NCBI GenBank assembly: GCA_947494805.1
Contig: CANLWK010000002.1
Location: 62,001 to 126,000, forward strand
Direction of reading: 5' to 3'
Source of the DNA: an uncultured Croceitalea sp.
GTDB lineage: Bacteria > Bacteroidota > Bacteroidia > Flavobacteriales > Flavobacteriaceae
DNA length: 64,000 nt
The notes beneath the pieces are model-generated. The model was not told the DNA's origin. It saw nothing but the letters and a program-made list of their open reading frames with translations, and searched no databases. Position numbers and translations under genes: made by a program. Numbering within the stretch: position 1 is the first letter of the stretch; each line of letters begins with the position of its first letter. This document shows, piece after piece, positions 56,630-64,000 of this stretch.

Positions 56630-56672
56630 CCAATTTATGTTTAGGGGCTGACTTAATAAATGATTTAAATCA
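56630..56672 (-). promoter_or_regulatory. CRP-type box and -7 element before hsp20
   Basis: A perfect palindrome TGATTTAAATCA (56661-56672), 23 bp, then TAAATTGG on the minus strand (56630-56637; one mismatch to TAnnTTTG). The start codon is 37 bp further on. Confidence 0.65.
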
Positions 56673-56692
56673 ATTTGAAGTTTTGTATATGG

Positions 56693-57124
56693 TCAGTTCG
56701 TAGGTTTTTTACGTTTTAAAATCGCCCCAGCATAATTATAGATGTCTGATTTGAGCTTCAGATAATTTTCAAAATGTTTTGATGCACGTTTGCACAGTTC
56801 TTCATGTTTTTTGTAATAGGCAAAATCACAAATGGTGGATGTACATTCTAGAATGCCCCCAATCGTATTCTCATATTTTGAAATCAAGCGTTTTAAACTT
56901 TCTTTTTCTTTTTTAGATATATCATAGGCACGTTTGAAAAGTTCTAAACGCTCAAAAAGATTCGGTGTTCTTGGTTCAAAAACGTAAGAATGTAAAAGTC
57001 TATTGATAAAAAGCATTTCATCTTCAATAAACTGAATGTTGGACTTCCACTTTTGAAGGTCCCAGTGCAGTTCTTCGAGTTTTTTCTCTTGATATGTTCT
57101 TTTTTTATCGTTCAAAACGTTCAT
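56693..57124 (-). CDS. Uncharacterised helical protein, 143 aa
   Basis: All-helix, charged, no signal peptide; a basic end (LKRKKPTN). Paralogue of the protein at 55664-56107 on the other side of hsp20, sharing the LHWxxxxxxxxxDExxFI pattern near residues 19-42. The own CRP-type box upstream makes it a separate transcription unit in the stress regulon. Function unknown. Confidence 0.72.
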   Translation of the reverse strand: MNVLNDKKRTYQEKKLEELHWDLQKWKSNIQFIEDEMLFINRLLHSYVFEPRTPNLFERLELFKRAYDISKKEKESLKRLISKYENTIGGILECTSTICDFAYYKKHEELCKRASKHFENYLKLKSDIYNYAGAILKRKKPTN

Positions 57125-57138
57125 GATCAGATAGAAAT

Positions 57139-57181
57139 GAAAGATAGCGAACTGGGAAAAGACACAAAATGACTTAAATCA
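57139..57181 (-). promoter_or_regulatory. CRP-type box and -7 element before the 143-aa gene
   Basis: Minus strand TGATTTAAGTCA (57170-57181), 23 bp, then TATCTTTC (57139-57146; one mismatch to TAnnTTTG), 14 bp before the start codon. Confidence 0.65.
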
Positions 57182-57214
57182 ATTAACAAAAATATTTGCT
57201 GTTCAAGACAAAAG

Positions 57215-57619
57215 CTAGATTTTAAAAGTGCTTCTTACCAATGCTTTGAACTGATTCTCGGTCATACTATCTGCTTTCTCTGTGAACTTTACTTTGTCGG
57301 CTACTTTGGAATAGTTTTCATTCAAAAAACGGGAAAACTTGTCGGCAGCTTCAGCTGGACCAAATAGCGCAATCATATCGGCATCTTTTACCTTAGTGGC
57401 AATATTTTCAAAGTAACGTTTTAATTGATGTTTTTCACGTTCAAGATACTTGCTGTCTTGAACCACATCTTGTGGTCCCCATTTAGTTTTTGATCTTGAA
57501 CCGCCCTTAGGGTTAAAAAACTCCAGTTCTGACGTTATACTGAACGAGCGCTCTGTACCGTTTTTAAAAATAACAAGGTCAGCCTGTTGTTTGTCCATCC
57601 AAATTCCAATTTTCTTCAT
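57215..57619 (-). CDS. Uncharacterised 134-aa protein, possibly eRF1-like/host-attachment fold
   Basis: Starts KKIGIWMDKQQADLVIF, ends in MTENQFKALVRSTFKI; between them HQLKRYFENIATKVKDADMIALFGPAEAADKFSRFL resembles the archaeo-eukaryotic release-factor-like / bacterial host-attachment superfamily (a strand, then GPxxxxxxF helix). The assignment is tentative. It follows a USP gene by 12 bp in one transcript, so it shares the CRP-type box at 58535. The role may concern ribosomes under stress, but this is only inference. Confidence 0.6.
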   Translation of the reverse strand: MKKIGIWMDKQQADLVIFKNGTERSFSITSELEFFNPKGGSRSKTKWGPQDVVQDSKYLEREKHQLKRYFENIATKVKDADMIALFGPAEAADKFSRFLNENYSKVADKVKFTEKADSMTENQFKALVRSTFKI

Positions 57620-57631
57620 CTTTTCAAGCTT

Positions 57632-58483
57632 TTAGTTATCATTTAACTCAAGTATAGGTATTTTGGGATCATATCCGATTTCTTTGACCAAAGGGTTTGA
57701 TAAAATACTACCAAAGAAGAGGTGCTTACGGTTCATAAAGGCGATCATATCACAATTCTTACTTTCAATAAAAACATTGATACCCTTGCTGATGTTTATT
57801 GCTGGTAAAAGATGGCACTCGTAATCTGACCCATCTAATATGTCTTGTAATAGGTATTTGTTGGTTTTCTCTGTTGAATTTAACTTACCATCTTTGTTTT
57901 TATCAATGTGCACGACGTGTATTCGCGCATCATGGAGTTTTGAAACTTCTTTGAGGTGCTTTAACTCTCTCTTTTTAAATGCGGTTTTGTAATCAGTCGG
58001 AAAGACAATCTCTTTGGGTTTACGATAAAAATACCCCTGAGGTACCGCAATTACAGGGCACACCTTGATTTTTTCCATTATGGAAACCGTATTGGTGCCA
58101 AAAATTCTACTTTTTGAGGCCGTGACCCCTTTTGTGCCCATAACAATGATGTCGATATCCTTCTTGGCGATCATGGTTCTAACAGCTTCAATTAGACTAT
58201 TGAACGTACAGCTGCTATAGAACCGATGTTTCGGATTTTCTGGATGGATCTTTATTAACTCCATCAGTTTCTTCATTTCTTCTTCAGAGGTATTTTTGGT
58301 GGCCTCATAAAAGTGTTCACCCGGTTCGGGCACCATCATACTTTCTAGTGTGTAACCAGATGCTTGGTAGGCATTGAGAATATAAAAATCACAGTCAATG
58401 TCAGCATAAAGTCCTTGTGCATATCGAATGGCATTCAGGGCATTTTTAGAATAGTCTGTAGGTAGTAGAACTCTTTTGTGCAT
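57632..58483 (-). CDS. Universal stress protein, tandem domains
   Basis: 283 residues. USP1 starts KRVLLPTDYSKNALNAIRYA and contains MGTKGVTASKSRIFGTNTVSIM, a nucleotide motif with GT in place of GS. USP2 starts EIVFPTDYKTAFKKREL and is degenerate, with no motif. Leads the unit with the 134-aa gene. Cytoplasmic. Confidence 0.9.
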   Translation of the reverse strand: MHKRVLLPTDYSKNALNAIRYAQGLYADIDCDFYILNAYQASGYTLESMMVPEPGEHFYEATKNTSEEEMKKLMELIKIHPENPKHRFYSSCTFNSLIEAVRTMIAKKDIDIIVMGTKGVTASKSRIFGTNTVSIMEKIKVCPVIAVPQGYFYRKPKEIVFPTDYKTAFKKRELKHLKEVSKLHDARIHVVHIDKNKDGKLNSTEKTNKYLLQDILDGSDYECHLLPAINISKGINVFIESKNCDMIAFMNRKHLFFGSILSNPLVKEIGYDPKIPILELNDN

Positions 58484-58503
58484 AGTATTTTAGTCTTTTG
58501 TTT

Positions 58504-58546
58504 TAAAACTACTGCTAGGGTATTTTGCCCACTATGATTTTGGTCA
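58504..58546 (-). promoter_or_regulatory. CRP-type box and -7 element before the USP at 57632
   Basis: Minus strand TGACCAAAATCA (58535-58546), 23 bp, then TAGTTTTA (58504-58511; one mismatch to TAnnTTTG), 20 bp before the start codon. Confidence 0.65.
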
Positions 58547-58586
58547 ATTTTGGTCTTTATATTTATTGTTATATACATTGTAAATG

Positions 58587-59426
58587 CTAATGGTAGGGCA
58601 ACACTAAAAATGGAACCATCGTATGAAATCCAATTTTCTTTATGATGGGCTCGATGAACAGGCGCTCTAAAAATGTATGCTTGTTGCGCACCATAGTCAA
58701 CAACTGTGTTTTGTGTTCACGTTCAAAGCTGTTGATGGCATCTATCAATTCTTGGTCAGGTAGGTCATAAAAAACATGCTCAACGGTTTTGACCATATCC
58801 TTTAGAACCCTCTTGTTTTTTTCTTGTGCTGCCCTTAGTCCTTTGGGTACCGTGACATGCATAATGTGCAGTGTTGTTTTATAAAGTTTTATTAGTTCAA
58901 AAACATAGTTGAGATTTACGAGGTTGTAATCAATTTCAAAATCAGTGGGAAACAATATGTCTTTTGGAGCACTAAATGTACACTCGTCGGGAATCATTAA
59001 TACGGGTACTTCGGATTTCTTGATTACATGCACCGTGTTTGACCCTAAAAAAATTTCTTTTGCCCCGGTCGCACCTTGGGTTCCCATTACGACCAGGTCA
59101 ATATTTTCTTGTCTTATCATTATAGATACTTCATCAACCAAACTATTGAATGCCGCATGGACGATAAACGTATGTCTAGGGTTGTTGAATTGAGATTTGA
59201 GTTGTTTCCTAAGTTTTTCCAAACGATTTTCGGCGATGTACTTGTAATCATCTGGCAAACCAATTTGACCAGGACTGCCCATCATATAATCAACACGATA
59301 AATTGCTGGGGTAAATGCATGTGTCAAATAGAAACAGCAAGTTGCATTCTCATATAGCCTGAGACAATATTCAATTGCATTGTAGGCATTTTTGGAAAAA
59401 TCGGTAGGCAATAAAATCTTTTTCAT
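58587..59426 (-). CDS. Universal stress protein, tandem domains
   Basis: 279 residues from ATG 59426, where the family start MKKILLPTDFSKNAYNAIEY begins; an ATG at 59447 overlapping the upstream stop as ATGA is the alternative. USP1 has MGTQGATGAKEIFLGSNTVHVI, a complete nucleotide motif. USP2 (DILFPTDFEIDYNLVNL) lacks it. Last gene of a four-USP transcript (62015 to 58587). Confidence 0.9.
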   Translation of the reverse strand: MKKILLPTDFSKNAYNAIEYCLRLYENATCCFYLTHAFTPAIYRVDYMMGSPGQIGLPDDYKYIAENRLEKLRKQLKSQFNNPRHTFIVHAAFNSLVDEVSIMIRQENIDLVVMGTQGATGAKEIFLGSNTVHVIKKSEVPVLMIPDECTFSAPKDILFPTDFEIDYNLVNLNYVFELIKLYKTTLHIMHVTVPKGLRAAQEKNKRVLKDMVKTVEHVFYDLPDQELIDAINSFEREHKTQLLTMVRNKHTFLERLFIEPIIKKIGFHTMVPFLVLPYH

Positions 59427-59443
59427 TTGATATATGTTTAAGT

Positions 59444-60295
59444 TCAACCCTCAAAATCTGGCAATACGAGTAACGGAATATCACTTTTAAAGCTTACTTT
59501 TTTTACGATGGGCTCTTGGGTCAATTGTTCAAAAAAAGTATGTTTATAATTGGTCAGAACAATAAGGTCTGCTTTCTGCTCTTTTGAAAAATCGCGAATG
59601 GCTTTTGAAACCGTTTTTTTGATGGATACTTTATAAAATCCGTACGGATGATCCTCAAACCGTTTTTTCAAAATTTGCTTGTTTGAGAGTTGCACATCAC
59701 TCAGTTTGAATTCTTGTGCCACATGAAATATCTTGATTTCAGATTTCCAATGGGCCATCAATTGTAAGACTGGCTGAAGAATGTTCTTTGGAAAAAAGTG
59801 CGTGTATTCCGTTGGAAAAACAACCGAGGTAAGTGACTTGAAATCATACGACTTGGGTACGACCAATATCATACAATTTTTGACAGCTTTTAATACCTTA
59901 ACGGTATTGCTTCCCAAAAAAATCTCTTTGGCGCCAGTAGCACCTTTGGTACCCATGACAATGGTGTCAATATCATATTTTGGAATGATTTTTTTAATAG
60001 TTTCAACCAGTCCGCCTGATACAGAATTGGTTTGAAAGTGATGCTTTTTGTTACTATAATTAGTATTGACGTATGCCAAAATCTTTGCCAATTCTTCTTT
60101 TGATTGTTCGGCCATTGATTGATACACTTGCCCGGCCCTGGCAGAACTCTTGAAACCCGAAATGTTTTGGGCCTTTGGTTCGTAGGTATGCAAGAGATGA
60201 AATGTACATTCAAAGTGAGCATATAGTTTAATGGCCGTGAACAGTGCATTCCAGGCATTATCAGAAAAATCAGTAGGTAAGAGTAGCTGTTTCAT
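59444..60295 (-). CDS. Universal stress protein, tandem domains
   Basis: 283 residues. Starts KQLLLPTDFSDNAWNALFTA; the nucleotide motif MGTKGATGAKEIFLGSNTVKVL is complete in domain 1. Domain 2 (SVVFPTEYTHFFPKN) is degenerate. 7 bp after the preceding USP gene and overlapping or 17 bp before the next, so translationally linked. Confidence 0.9.
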   Translation of the reverse strand: MKQLLLPTDFSDNAWNALFTAIKLYAHFECTFHLLHTYEPKAQNISGFKSSARAGQVYQSMAEQSKEELAKILAYVNTNYSNKKHHFQTNSVSGGLVETIKKIIPKYDIDTIVMGTKGATGAKEIFLGSNTVKVLKAVKNCMILVVPKSYDFKSLTSVVFPTEYTHFFPKNILQPVLQLMAHWKSEIKIFHVAQEFKLSDVQLSNKQILKKRFEDHPYGFYKVSIKKTVSKAIRDFSKEQKADLIVLTNYKHTFFEQLTQEPIVKKVSFKSDIPLLVLPDFEG

Positions 60296-60302
60296 AGTTT
60301 CT

Positions 60303-61157
60303 TTATTTGATAATTTCTGAGGTATCTCGAAGCACTAAAAAGGGTACGCTACTACTGTAACCGATTACATCTACATTTTGCTTGAGCAACAGTCGATCAA
60401 GAAATGAATGCCTTTTGTTCATCATGACAATTAAATCAATCTGATTTTTGTCGGTATAATTATGAACCACATTGGGCATATACTGTTTGGTAACATCTTG
60501 AAAAACAACTTTGTATTCTTTTAACTGTTCTTTTAAAAACGCTTTGTTTTTCAACTGCCTCGCTGTGATATCATCATCTTCGACAGCATGTACAACATGG
60601 ATCACAGCATTGAACTTTAGTGCCATTTGCTGTAAGGGTTCGAGTTCTTCGATCTTATATTTTGAGGCATAATCTGTTGGAAAGAGAATCTGGTCTATTC
60701 CTTTGAAGGTATAGTCCTCAGGCACCGCCAAAACTGGACAATCTGATTTTCTGATGACATGAACGGTATTGGACCCCAAGAAAAATTCTTCTGCGCCCGA
60801 AGCGCCCTGGGTGCCCATGATGACCATAGCTATTTGTTCGCTTTCACAGGTTTCTTGTATTTGTGCGGTAAGGGTATTGAATACCGAAATTGTTTTGAAC
60901 TGATGTTTCGGATTCGGAAACTCTTTTTCAACCCGTTCACGGGTACGTTTTAAACCTTCTAAAGAAAGGTCAACGCCCATATCGGGAATCGTACTAACCG
61001 GTGGCCCACCAATAAGGTAGTCAACACGATAAAAACGTGGCGTGTAGGTGTTCAAAAGATAAAAAGTACATTCATCATCTTTGAACAACTGTAAACCATA
61101 TGATATGGCGTTAAAGGCGTTCTTTGAAAAGTCGGTGGGCAATAGTATTTTTTTCAT
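60303..61157 (-). CDS. Universal stress protein, tandem domains
   Basis: 284 residues. Starts KKILLPTDFSKNAFNAISYG; domain 1 carries MGTQGASGAEEFFLGSNTVHVI. Domain 2 begins QILFPTDYASKYKIEEL without a motif. Most like the protein at 58587 (shared FYRVDY and GSNTVHVI), suggesting these two are the latest duplicates. 12 bp after the leading USP gene. Confidence 0.9.
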   Translation of the reverse strand: MKKILLPTDFSKNAFNAISYGLQLFKDDECTFYLLNTYTPRFYRVDYLIGGPPVSTIPDMGVDLSLEGLKRTRERVEKEFPNPKHQFKTISVFNTLTAQIQETCESEQIAMVIMGTQGASGAEEFFLGSNTVHVIRKSDCPVLAVPEDYTFKGIDQILFPTDYASKYKIEELEPLQQMALKFNAVIHVVHAVEDDDITARQLKNKAFLKEQLKEYKVVFQDVTKQYMPNVVHNYTDKNQIDLIVMMNKRHSFLDRLLLKQNVDVIGYSSSVPFLVLRDTSEIIK

Positions 61158-61169
61158 GTTGTCAATGGC

Positions 61170-62015
61170 TTATCTCGGTAGGTTCTGCATTACTAGAAAT
61201 GGGATATTAATTTTCAGCCCCAGTTGGTCAATGGTTGAGCTGTAGAGCATATCTTCAAAGAATGAATGCCTTGAATTGACCATCGTCAACATACCAACAT
61301 CTTTTGAGGTGATATGGTCCAATATGGTTTCAACCCGATTTTTTATAGGGGCCTTCTCAAAATACAGATGGGCCTTGGTCAAGTTTCCCTTTAAAAAAAG
61401 TTGGTTGTCTTCTTGTCGTGCACTGAGTACATCAAAGTCAGAGAGGTATAGAAAGTGGATATCTGATTTAAAGGACCCAGCTAATTCTCCCAACAGCTTT
61501 AGTTCCCTCCTTTTATAAGGAAGCATATAATCCGTTGGAAACAGAATAACCTTTGGCTGCCGGTATTCAAATGCCGCAGGTACGGCAAGAACCGGACATT
61601 TGACATATTTGAATACTTCTATGGTGTAGCTGCCAAAAGTAGTTTTGTGATCACTGTTTTCACCACGGGTGCCCATAATGACCAGGTCAAGGTTGTACTT
61701 TTCAACTACATCATTGACCGCGTCGACCAAACTGTCAAAGGCAGCAATGGTAATAAATGAATGTAGTGGGTTTGGGGGGTCGCCAGTTATGGACTTCACT
61801 ATGGCATTCAATTTTCTTTCTGTTTTTTGGCGTATATCTTGTTCCAGCGTTTTTCGTTCCTCAACGGTGGTTGTCTTATAGGTACCATAAACATCTTCGG
61901 CAAAGGCGTGTAGAAGAAAGAACTCTGCCCTTGTACACTTATATAGCTCTTGCGCATATGTCAAGGCTTGCAATGCGTTCTCTGAAAAATCAGTGGGAAT
62001 CAATATTGTTCTCAA
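61170..62015 (-). CDS. Universal stress protein, tandem domains, first of a four-gene USP run
   Basis: 281 residues. Starts RTILIPTDFSENALQALTYA; the motif region reads MGTRGENSDHKTTFGSYTIEVF, with a longer and altered loop between the glycines, so nucleotide binding may be changed. Domain 2 begins VILFPTDYMLPYKRREL. Its promoter has a CRP-type box. Confidence 0.9.
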   Translation of the reverse strand: MRTILIPTDFSENALQALTYAQELYKCTRAEFFLLHAFAEDVYGTYKTTTVEERKTLEQDIRQKTERKLNAIVKSITGDPPNPLHSFITIAAFDSLVDAVNDVVEKYNLDLVIMGTRGENSDHKTTFGSYTIEVFKYVKCPVLAVPAAFEYRQPKVILFPTDYMLPYKRRELKLLGELAGSFKSDIHFLYLSDFDVLSARQEDNQLFLKGNLTKAHLYFEKAPIKNRVETILDHITSKDVGMLTMVNSRHSFFEDMLYSSTIDQLGLKINIPFLVMQNLPR

Positions 62016-62032
62016 GGTCTACGTTTTAACCT

Positions 62033-62075
62033 TAAAAATATAGCCTGAACGGCACTCATAAAATGATATTCGTCA
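62033..62075 (-). promoter_or_regulatory. CRP-type box and -7 element before the four-USP run
   Basis: Minus strand TGACGAATATCA (62064-62075), 23 bp, then TATTTTTA (62033-62040; one mismatch to TAnnTTTG), 17 bp before the start codon. Confidence 0.65.
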
Positions 62076-62100
62076 ATCAAGGTGCCAACCAATGGTGCCA

Positions 62101-62922
62101 TCACTCATGGATAACATAAAATGGCACGGTGGTATGAAAACTTATCTTTTCTACGATGGAATCAAAAAGAATCTGTTGGATGAAATTTAGGTTCTTGGCC
62201 ACCATAATGATCATGTCGATATCCCTACTTTCGACAAAGCACTGAATAGCGGCTTTTACCTTTCTGTTTGTTATAGTATGAAAACTGTAACGACCAGAAA
62301 AGGATTCGGTCACATAATCCGTAAGGTATTCTTTGTTCTTTTTTTGCTCATTATTGAGCTGTGCGTCCTTTTTTGAGACGTTCATGATACGTATTTGACC
62401 AGAATCCAATTGCAATATTTCGGAGATAGATTTTAAAATACTGTGGGTGTAAAAAATATTGAAATCAGTGGGGAAGGCGATTTCAAGCGGTACTTGAAAT
62501 GCCACATCTTTGGGTATGACCAGAGTATTACATTGTACCTTTGTGATGACATCGCCGGCATTGCTGCCCACCACTTTTTCGCGTAGACCCGAGACGCCTT
62601 TGGTACCCATAACGATAAGGTCAATTTGCTTTTCAAGCAACTGTTTTTTAACGGTCTCTATAAAGAAACCCTGCTCAATTATGGAATGAAATCGATGATG
62701 ACCATTGGTACTCCACTGTTTGACCTTTTTATACAAAGATGAAATGCGAAACTTTGGATTTTCTGCATTTTCGACGCCAGAGAACGTCTTCTGAGCATTC
62801 AATAGTGTATCTACATGAAGCAAGTAGAAGTTGCAATCGAGGTCGTCAAACAAGACTTGAGCGTAATGCAAAGCGTTCTCAGCGTTCTCTGAGAAATCTA
62901 CGGGGACTAAAATATTCTTCAT
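62101..62922 (-). CDS. Universal stress protein, tandem domains
   Basis: 273 residues from ATG 62922 (MKNILVPVDFSENAENALHYA); ATG 62928 adds two residues. Domain 1 holds MGTKGVSGLREKVVGSNAGDVI, a complete nucleotide motif of a slightly different type from the other five. Domain 2 starts EIAFPTDFNIFYTHSIL. Single-gene unit between the four-USP run and the receiver-CRP gene, with its own CRP-type box. Confidence 0.9.
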   Translation of the reverse strand: MKNILVPVDFSENAENALHYAQVLFDDLDCNFYLLHVDTLLNAQKTFSGVENAENPKFRISSLYKKVKQWSTNGHHRFHSIIEQGFFIETVKKQLLEKQIDLIVMGTKGVSGLREKVVGSNAGDVITKVQCNTLVIPKDVAFQVPLEIAFPTDFNIFYTHSILKSISEILQLDSGQIRIMNVSKKDAQLNNEQKKNKEYLTDYVTESFSGRYSFHTITNRKVKAAIQCFVESRDIDMIIMVAKNLNFIQQILFDSIVEKISFHTTVPFYVIHE

Positions 62923-62941
62923 CACCAATGAAATAACAGTA

Positions 62942-62984
62942 CTAATGTAGAACGACCGCTAGTACTATGTAATGATAAATATCA
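62942..62984 (-). promoter_or_regulatory. CRP-type box and -7 element before the USP at 62101
   Basis: Minus strand TGATATTTATCA (62973-62984), 23 bp, then TACATTAG (62942-62949; one mismatch to TAnnTTTG), 19 bp before the start codon. The box lies 33 bp downstream of the regulator gene's stop. Confidence 0.65.
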
Positions 62985-63017
62985 ACTTTACAGGTAGTTT
63001 GACGAAAGGTTGGATTA

Positions 63018-64000
63018 TCATTGAATATCTTGCAAAGATGCTGGATCCAAGATTTTGATATTTCTGTTCTCAACGGCAATTAGGCCTTCGTGTTTAAAAT
63101 CAGATAGTGTGCGAATAAGGCTTTCAGTGGCGATTCCTGCGACGTGGGCAAGATCACCTCGAGTTATATGCAATGGTTCTTTTGGGCCTTTGTTCATGGT
63201 TTTTTCAAACTGTAATAGGGTTTGCGCCGTTTTCTTTCTAACGGAGCTGTAGGCCATTTGTAACAGTTGTTTTTTTATCTCGGTAATATTGTCAGCCAAA
63301 ACTTCCATGAGTTCCAGGGATACTTTTTGGTTTTCTTCAAGGATCTTCTTGAGCTCTGACTTTGCAATGCCAGCGATTTCCACATTTTCGATGGCAACAG
63401 CATATTCTTGGTGGGGCAGGTTCTCGAGCAATGAGGTAAACCCCAAAAACTCGTCGGCACCGTAAAGGGCGGTAATCAATTCTTTTCCTTGTTCATCAAG
63501 TTTGTAACATTTGACCACACCCTTCAATATCAGATAAATTGTATTTGAATGTTCCCCTTCGCAAAAAATGGTCTCTTCTTTTTTAAACGAGGATAGTTGA
63601 CCATAGTCATCAAAAAAGTTTTTTAGTTCGTTCAATGAACGTATCTCATTTTTAGGATTGTTCTTCTGCAGTTTGGCGTTCAGTGACATATTGATAAGCT
63701 CGGCCTTATGCAACCGAGAATGGATTGCGTTTAAAAGCTCTTCTTCTTCAAAGGGTTTGGTCAAATAATCGTCTGCACCGAGGTTCATGCCTCTTCTAAT
63801 ATCTTTTCGCTCTGTCTTTGCCGAAATGAAAATGAAAGGAATGTGTCTGGTCTCTTTATTTGAAGACAACGCCTCTAATACGCCATAACCATCAAGCTCT
63901 GGCATCATGATATCACATAAAATGAGATTTGGAAGTTCTTTTTTTGCCACTTCAACAGCCATTTTTCCGTGGGCTGCATCAAATACCAAGTAACCTGATA
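63018..64000 (-). CDS. Receiver-CRP/FNR fusion regulator, 5' end outside window
   Basis: The frame is open to the right edge, so the first ~25-30 residues are missing. Receiver domain: phospho-Asp in LILCDIMMPELDGYG, Ser in FIFISAKT, Lys in YLTKPF. Then a helical linker, a cyclic-nucleotide-type barrel (FDDYGQLSSFKKEETIFCEGEHSN ... LKGVVKCYKLDEQGKEL in family form) without the FNR cysteine cluster, the long dimer helix, and a CRP winged helix. The recognition helix TESLIRTL keeps the Glu and Arg that read G and A in TGA half sites; FNR's Ser is Ile here. It probably binds the TGA-N4-TCA boxes of the preceding 13 kb. The sensor kinase is not in view. Confidence 0.9.
   Translation of the reverse strand, partial: SGYLVFDAAHGKMAVEVAKKELPNLILCDIMMPELDGYGVLEALSSNKETRHIPFIFISAKTERKDIRRGMNLGADDYLTKPFEEEELLNAIHSRLHKAELINMSLNAKLQKNNPKNEIRSLNELKNFFDDYGQLSSFKKEETIFCEGEHSNTIYLILKGVVKCYKLDEQGKELITALYGADEFLGFTSLLENLPHQEYAVAIENVEIAGIAKSELKKILEENQKVSLELMEVLADNITEIKKQLLQMAYSSVRKKTAQTLLQFEKTMNKGPKEPLHITRGDLAHVAGIATESLIRTLSDFKHEGLIAVENRNIKILDPASLQDIQ

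Overview
The window comes from a marine flavobacterium (Bacteroidota, Flavobacteriaceae-like). The signs are a gliding-type (CHU_C / type B) type IX secretion C-terminus, a SusC/SusD pair, near absence of Shine-Dalgarno sites, many TAnnTTTG -7 promoter elements, and an alginate-utilisation locus of flavobacterial layout. I cannot name the species from sequence alone.

Layout. 1-11.5 kb: the start of a PQQ-type sugar dehydrogenase running off the left edge, a 2871-residue repeat adhesin with a T9SS sorting domain, a small unknown gene, tRNA-Pro(GGG), a gene remnant, and a small secreted protein. 11.6-15.4 kb: a TetR regulator flanked by palindromes, then a leftward trio (BASS transporter, RraA-like aldolase, TIM-barrel isomerase/epimerase). 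15.6-33.3 kb: the alginate locus. It holds a tandem-domain PL7 lyase, KdgF, SusC, SusD, a PKD surface protein, two more PL7 lyases, a FadR-type GntR regulator, an MFS transporter, two SDR reductases, KDG kinase, KDPG aldolase and a broken NRAMP transporter. Together these cut alginate at the surface, import it, linearise the unsaturated uronate to DEH, reduce it to KDG and feed Entner-Doudoroff. 33.7-37.5 kb: a serine hydrolase, an XRE membrane protein, and an ArsR/SRPBCC/DUF1059 operon. 37.5-41.7 kb: a universal stress protein (USP) heading sdhCAB. 42-50.4 kb: a USP-TPR protein followed by a V-type ATPase operon whose K subunit carries a Na+-site-like ligand set. 50.5-64 kb: a two-component system, cardiolipin synthase, D-lactate-type dehydrogenase, Hsp20, small helical proteins, six more USPs, and a receiver-CRP fusion regulator running off the right edge.

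Two regulatory codes can be read directly. (1) In the alginate locus, TTGGTnnACCAA boxes repeat at exactly 13-bp steps. They begin 5 bp after the start of a TAnnTTTG-like -7 element at three promoters (tandem PL7, susC, gntR), and are best explained as operators of the GntR/FadR regulator encoded there. The first array also lies between the PL7 gene and the divergent BASS/RraA/epimerase trio, which suggests the trio belongs to the same regulon. (2) In the stress region, seven transcription units (two-component system, cardiolipin synthase, Hsp20, a helical protein, three USP units) carry a box close to TGAyN4rTCA followed by exactly 23 bp and then a TAnnTTTG-like -7 element. This is class-II CRP/FNR geometry, and the likely activator is the receiver-CRP protein at 63.0-64.0 kb.

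Limits: family calls are from motif reading without database searches, and promoters and operators are pattern-based.
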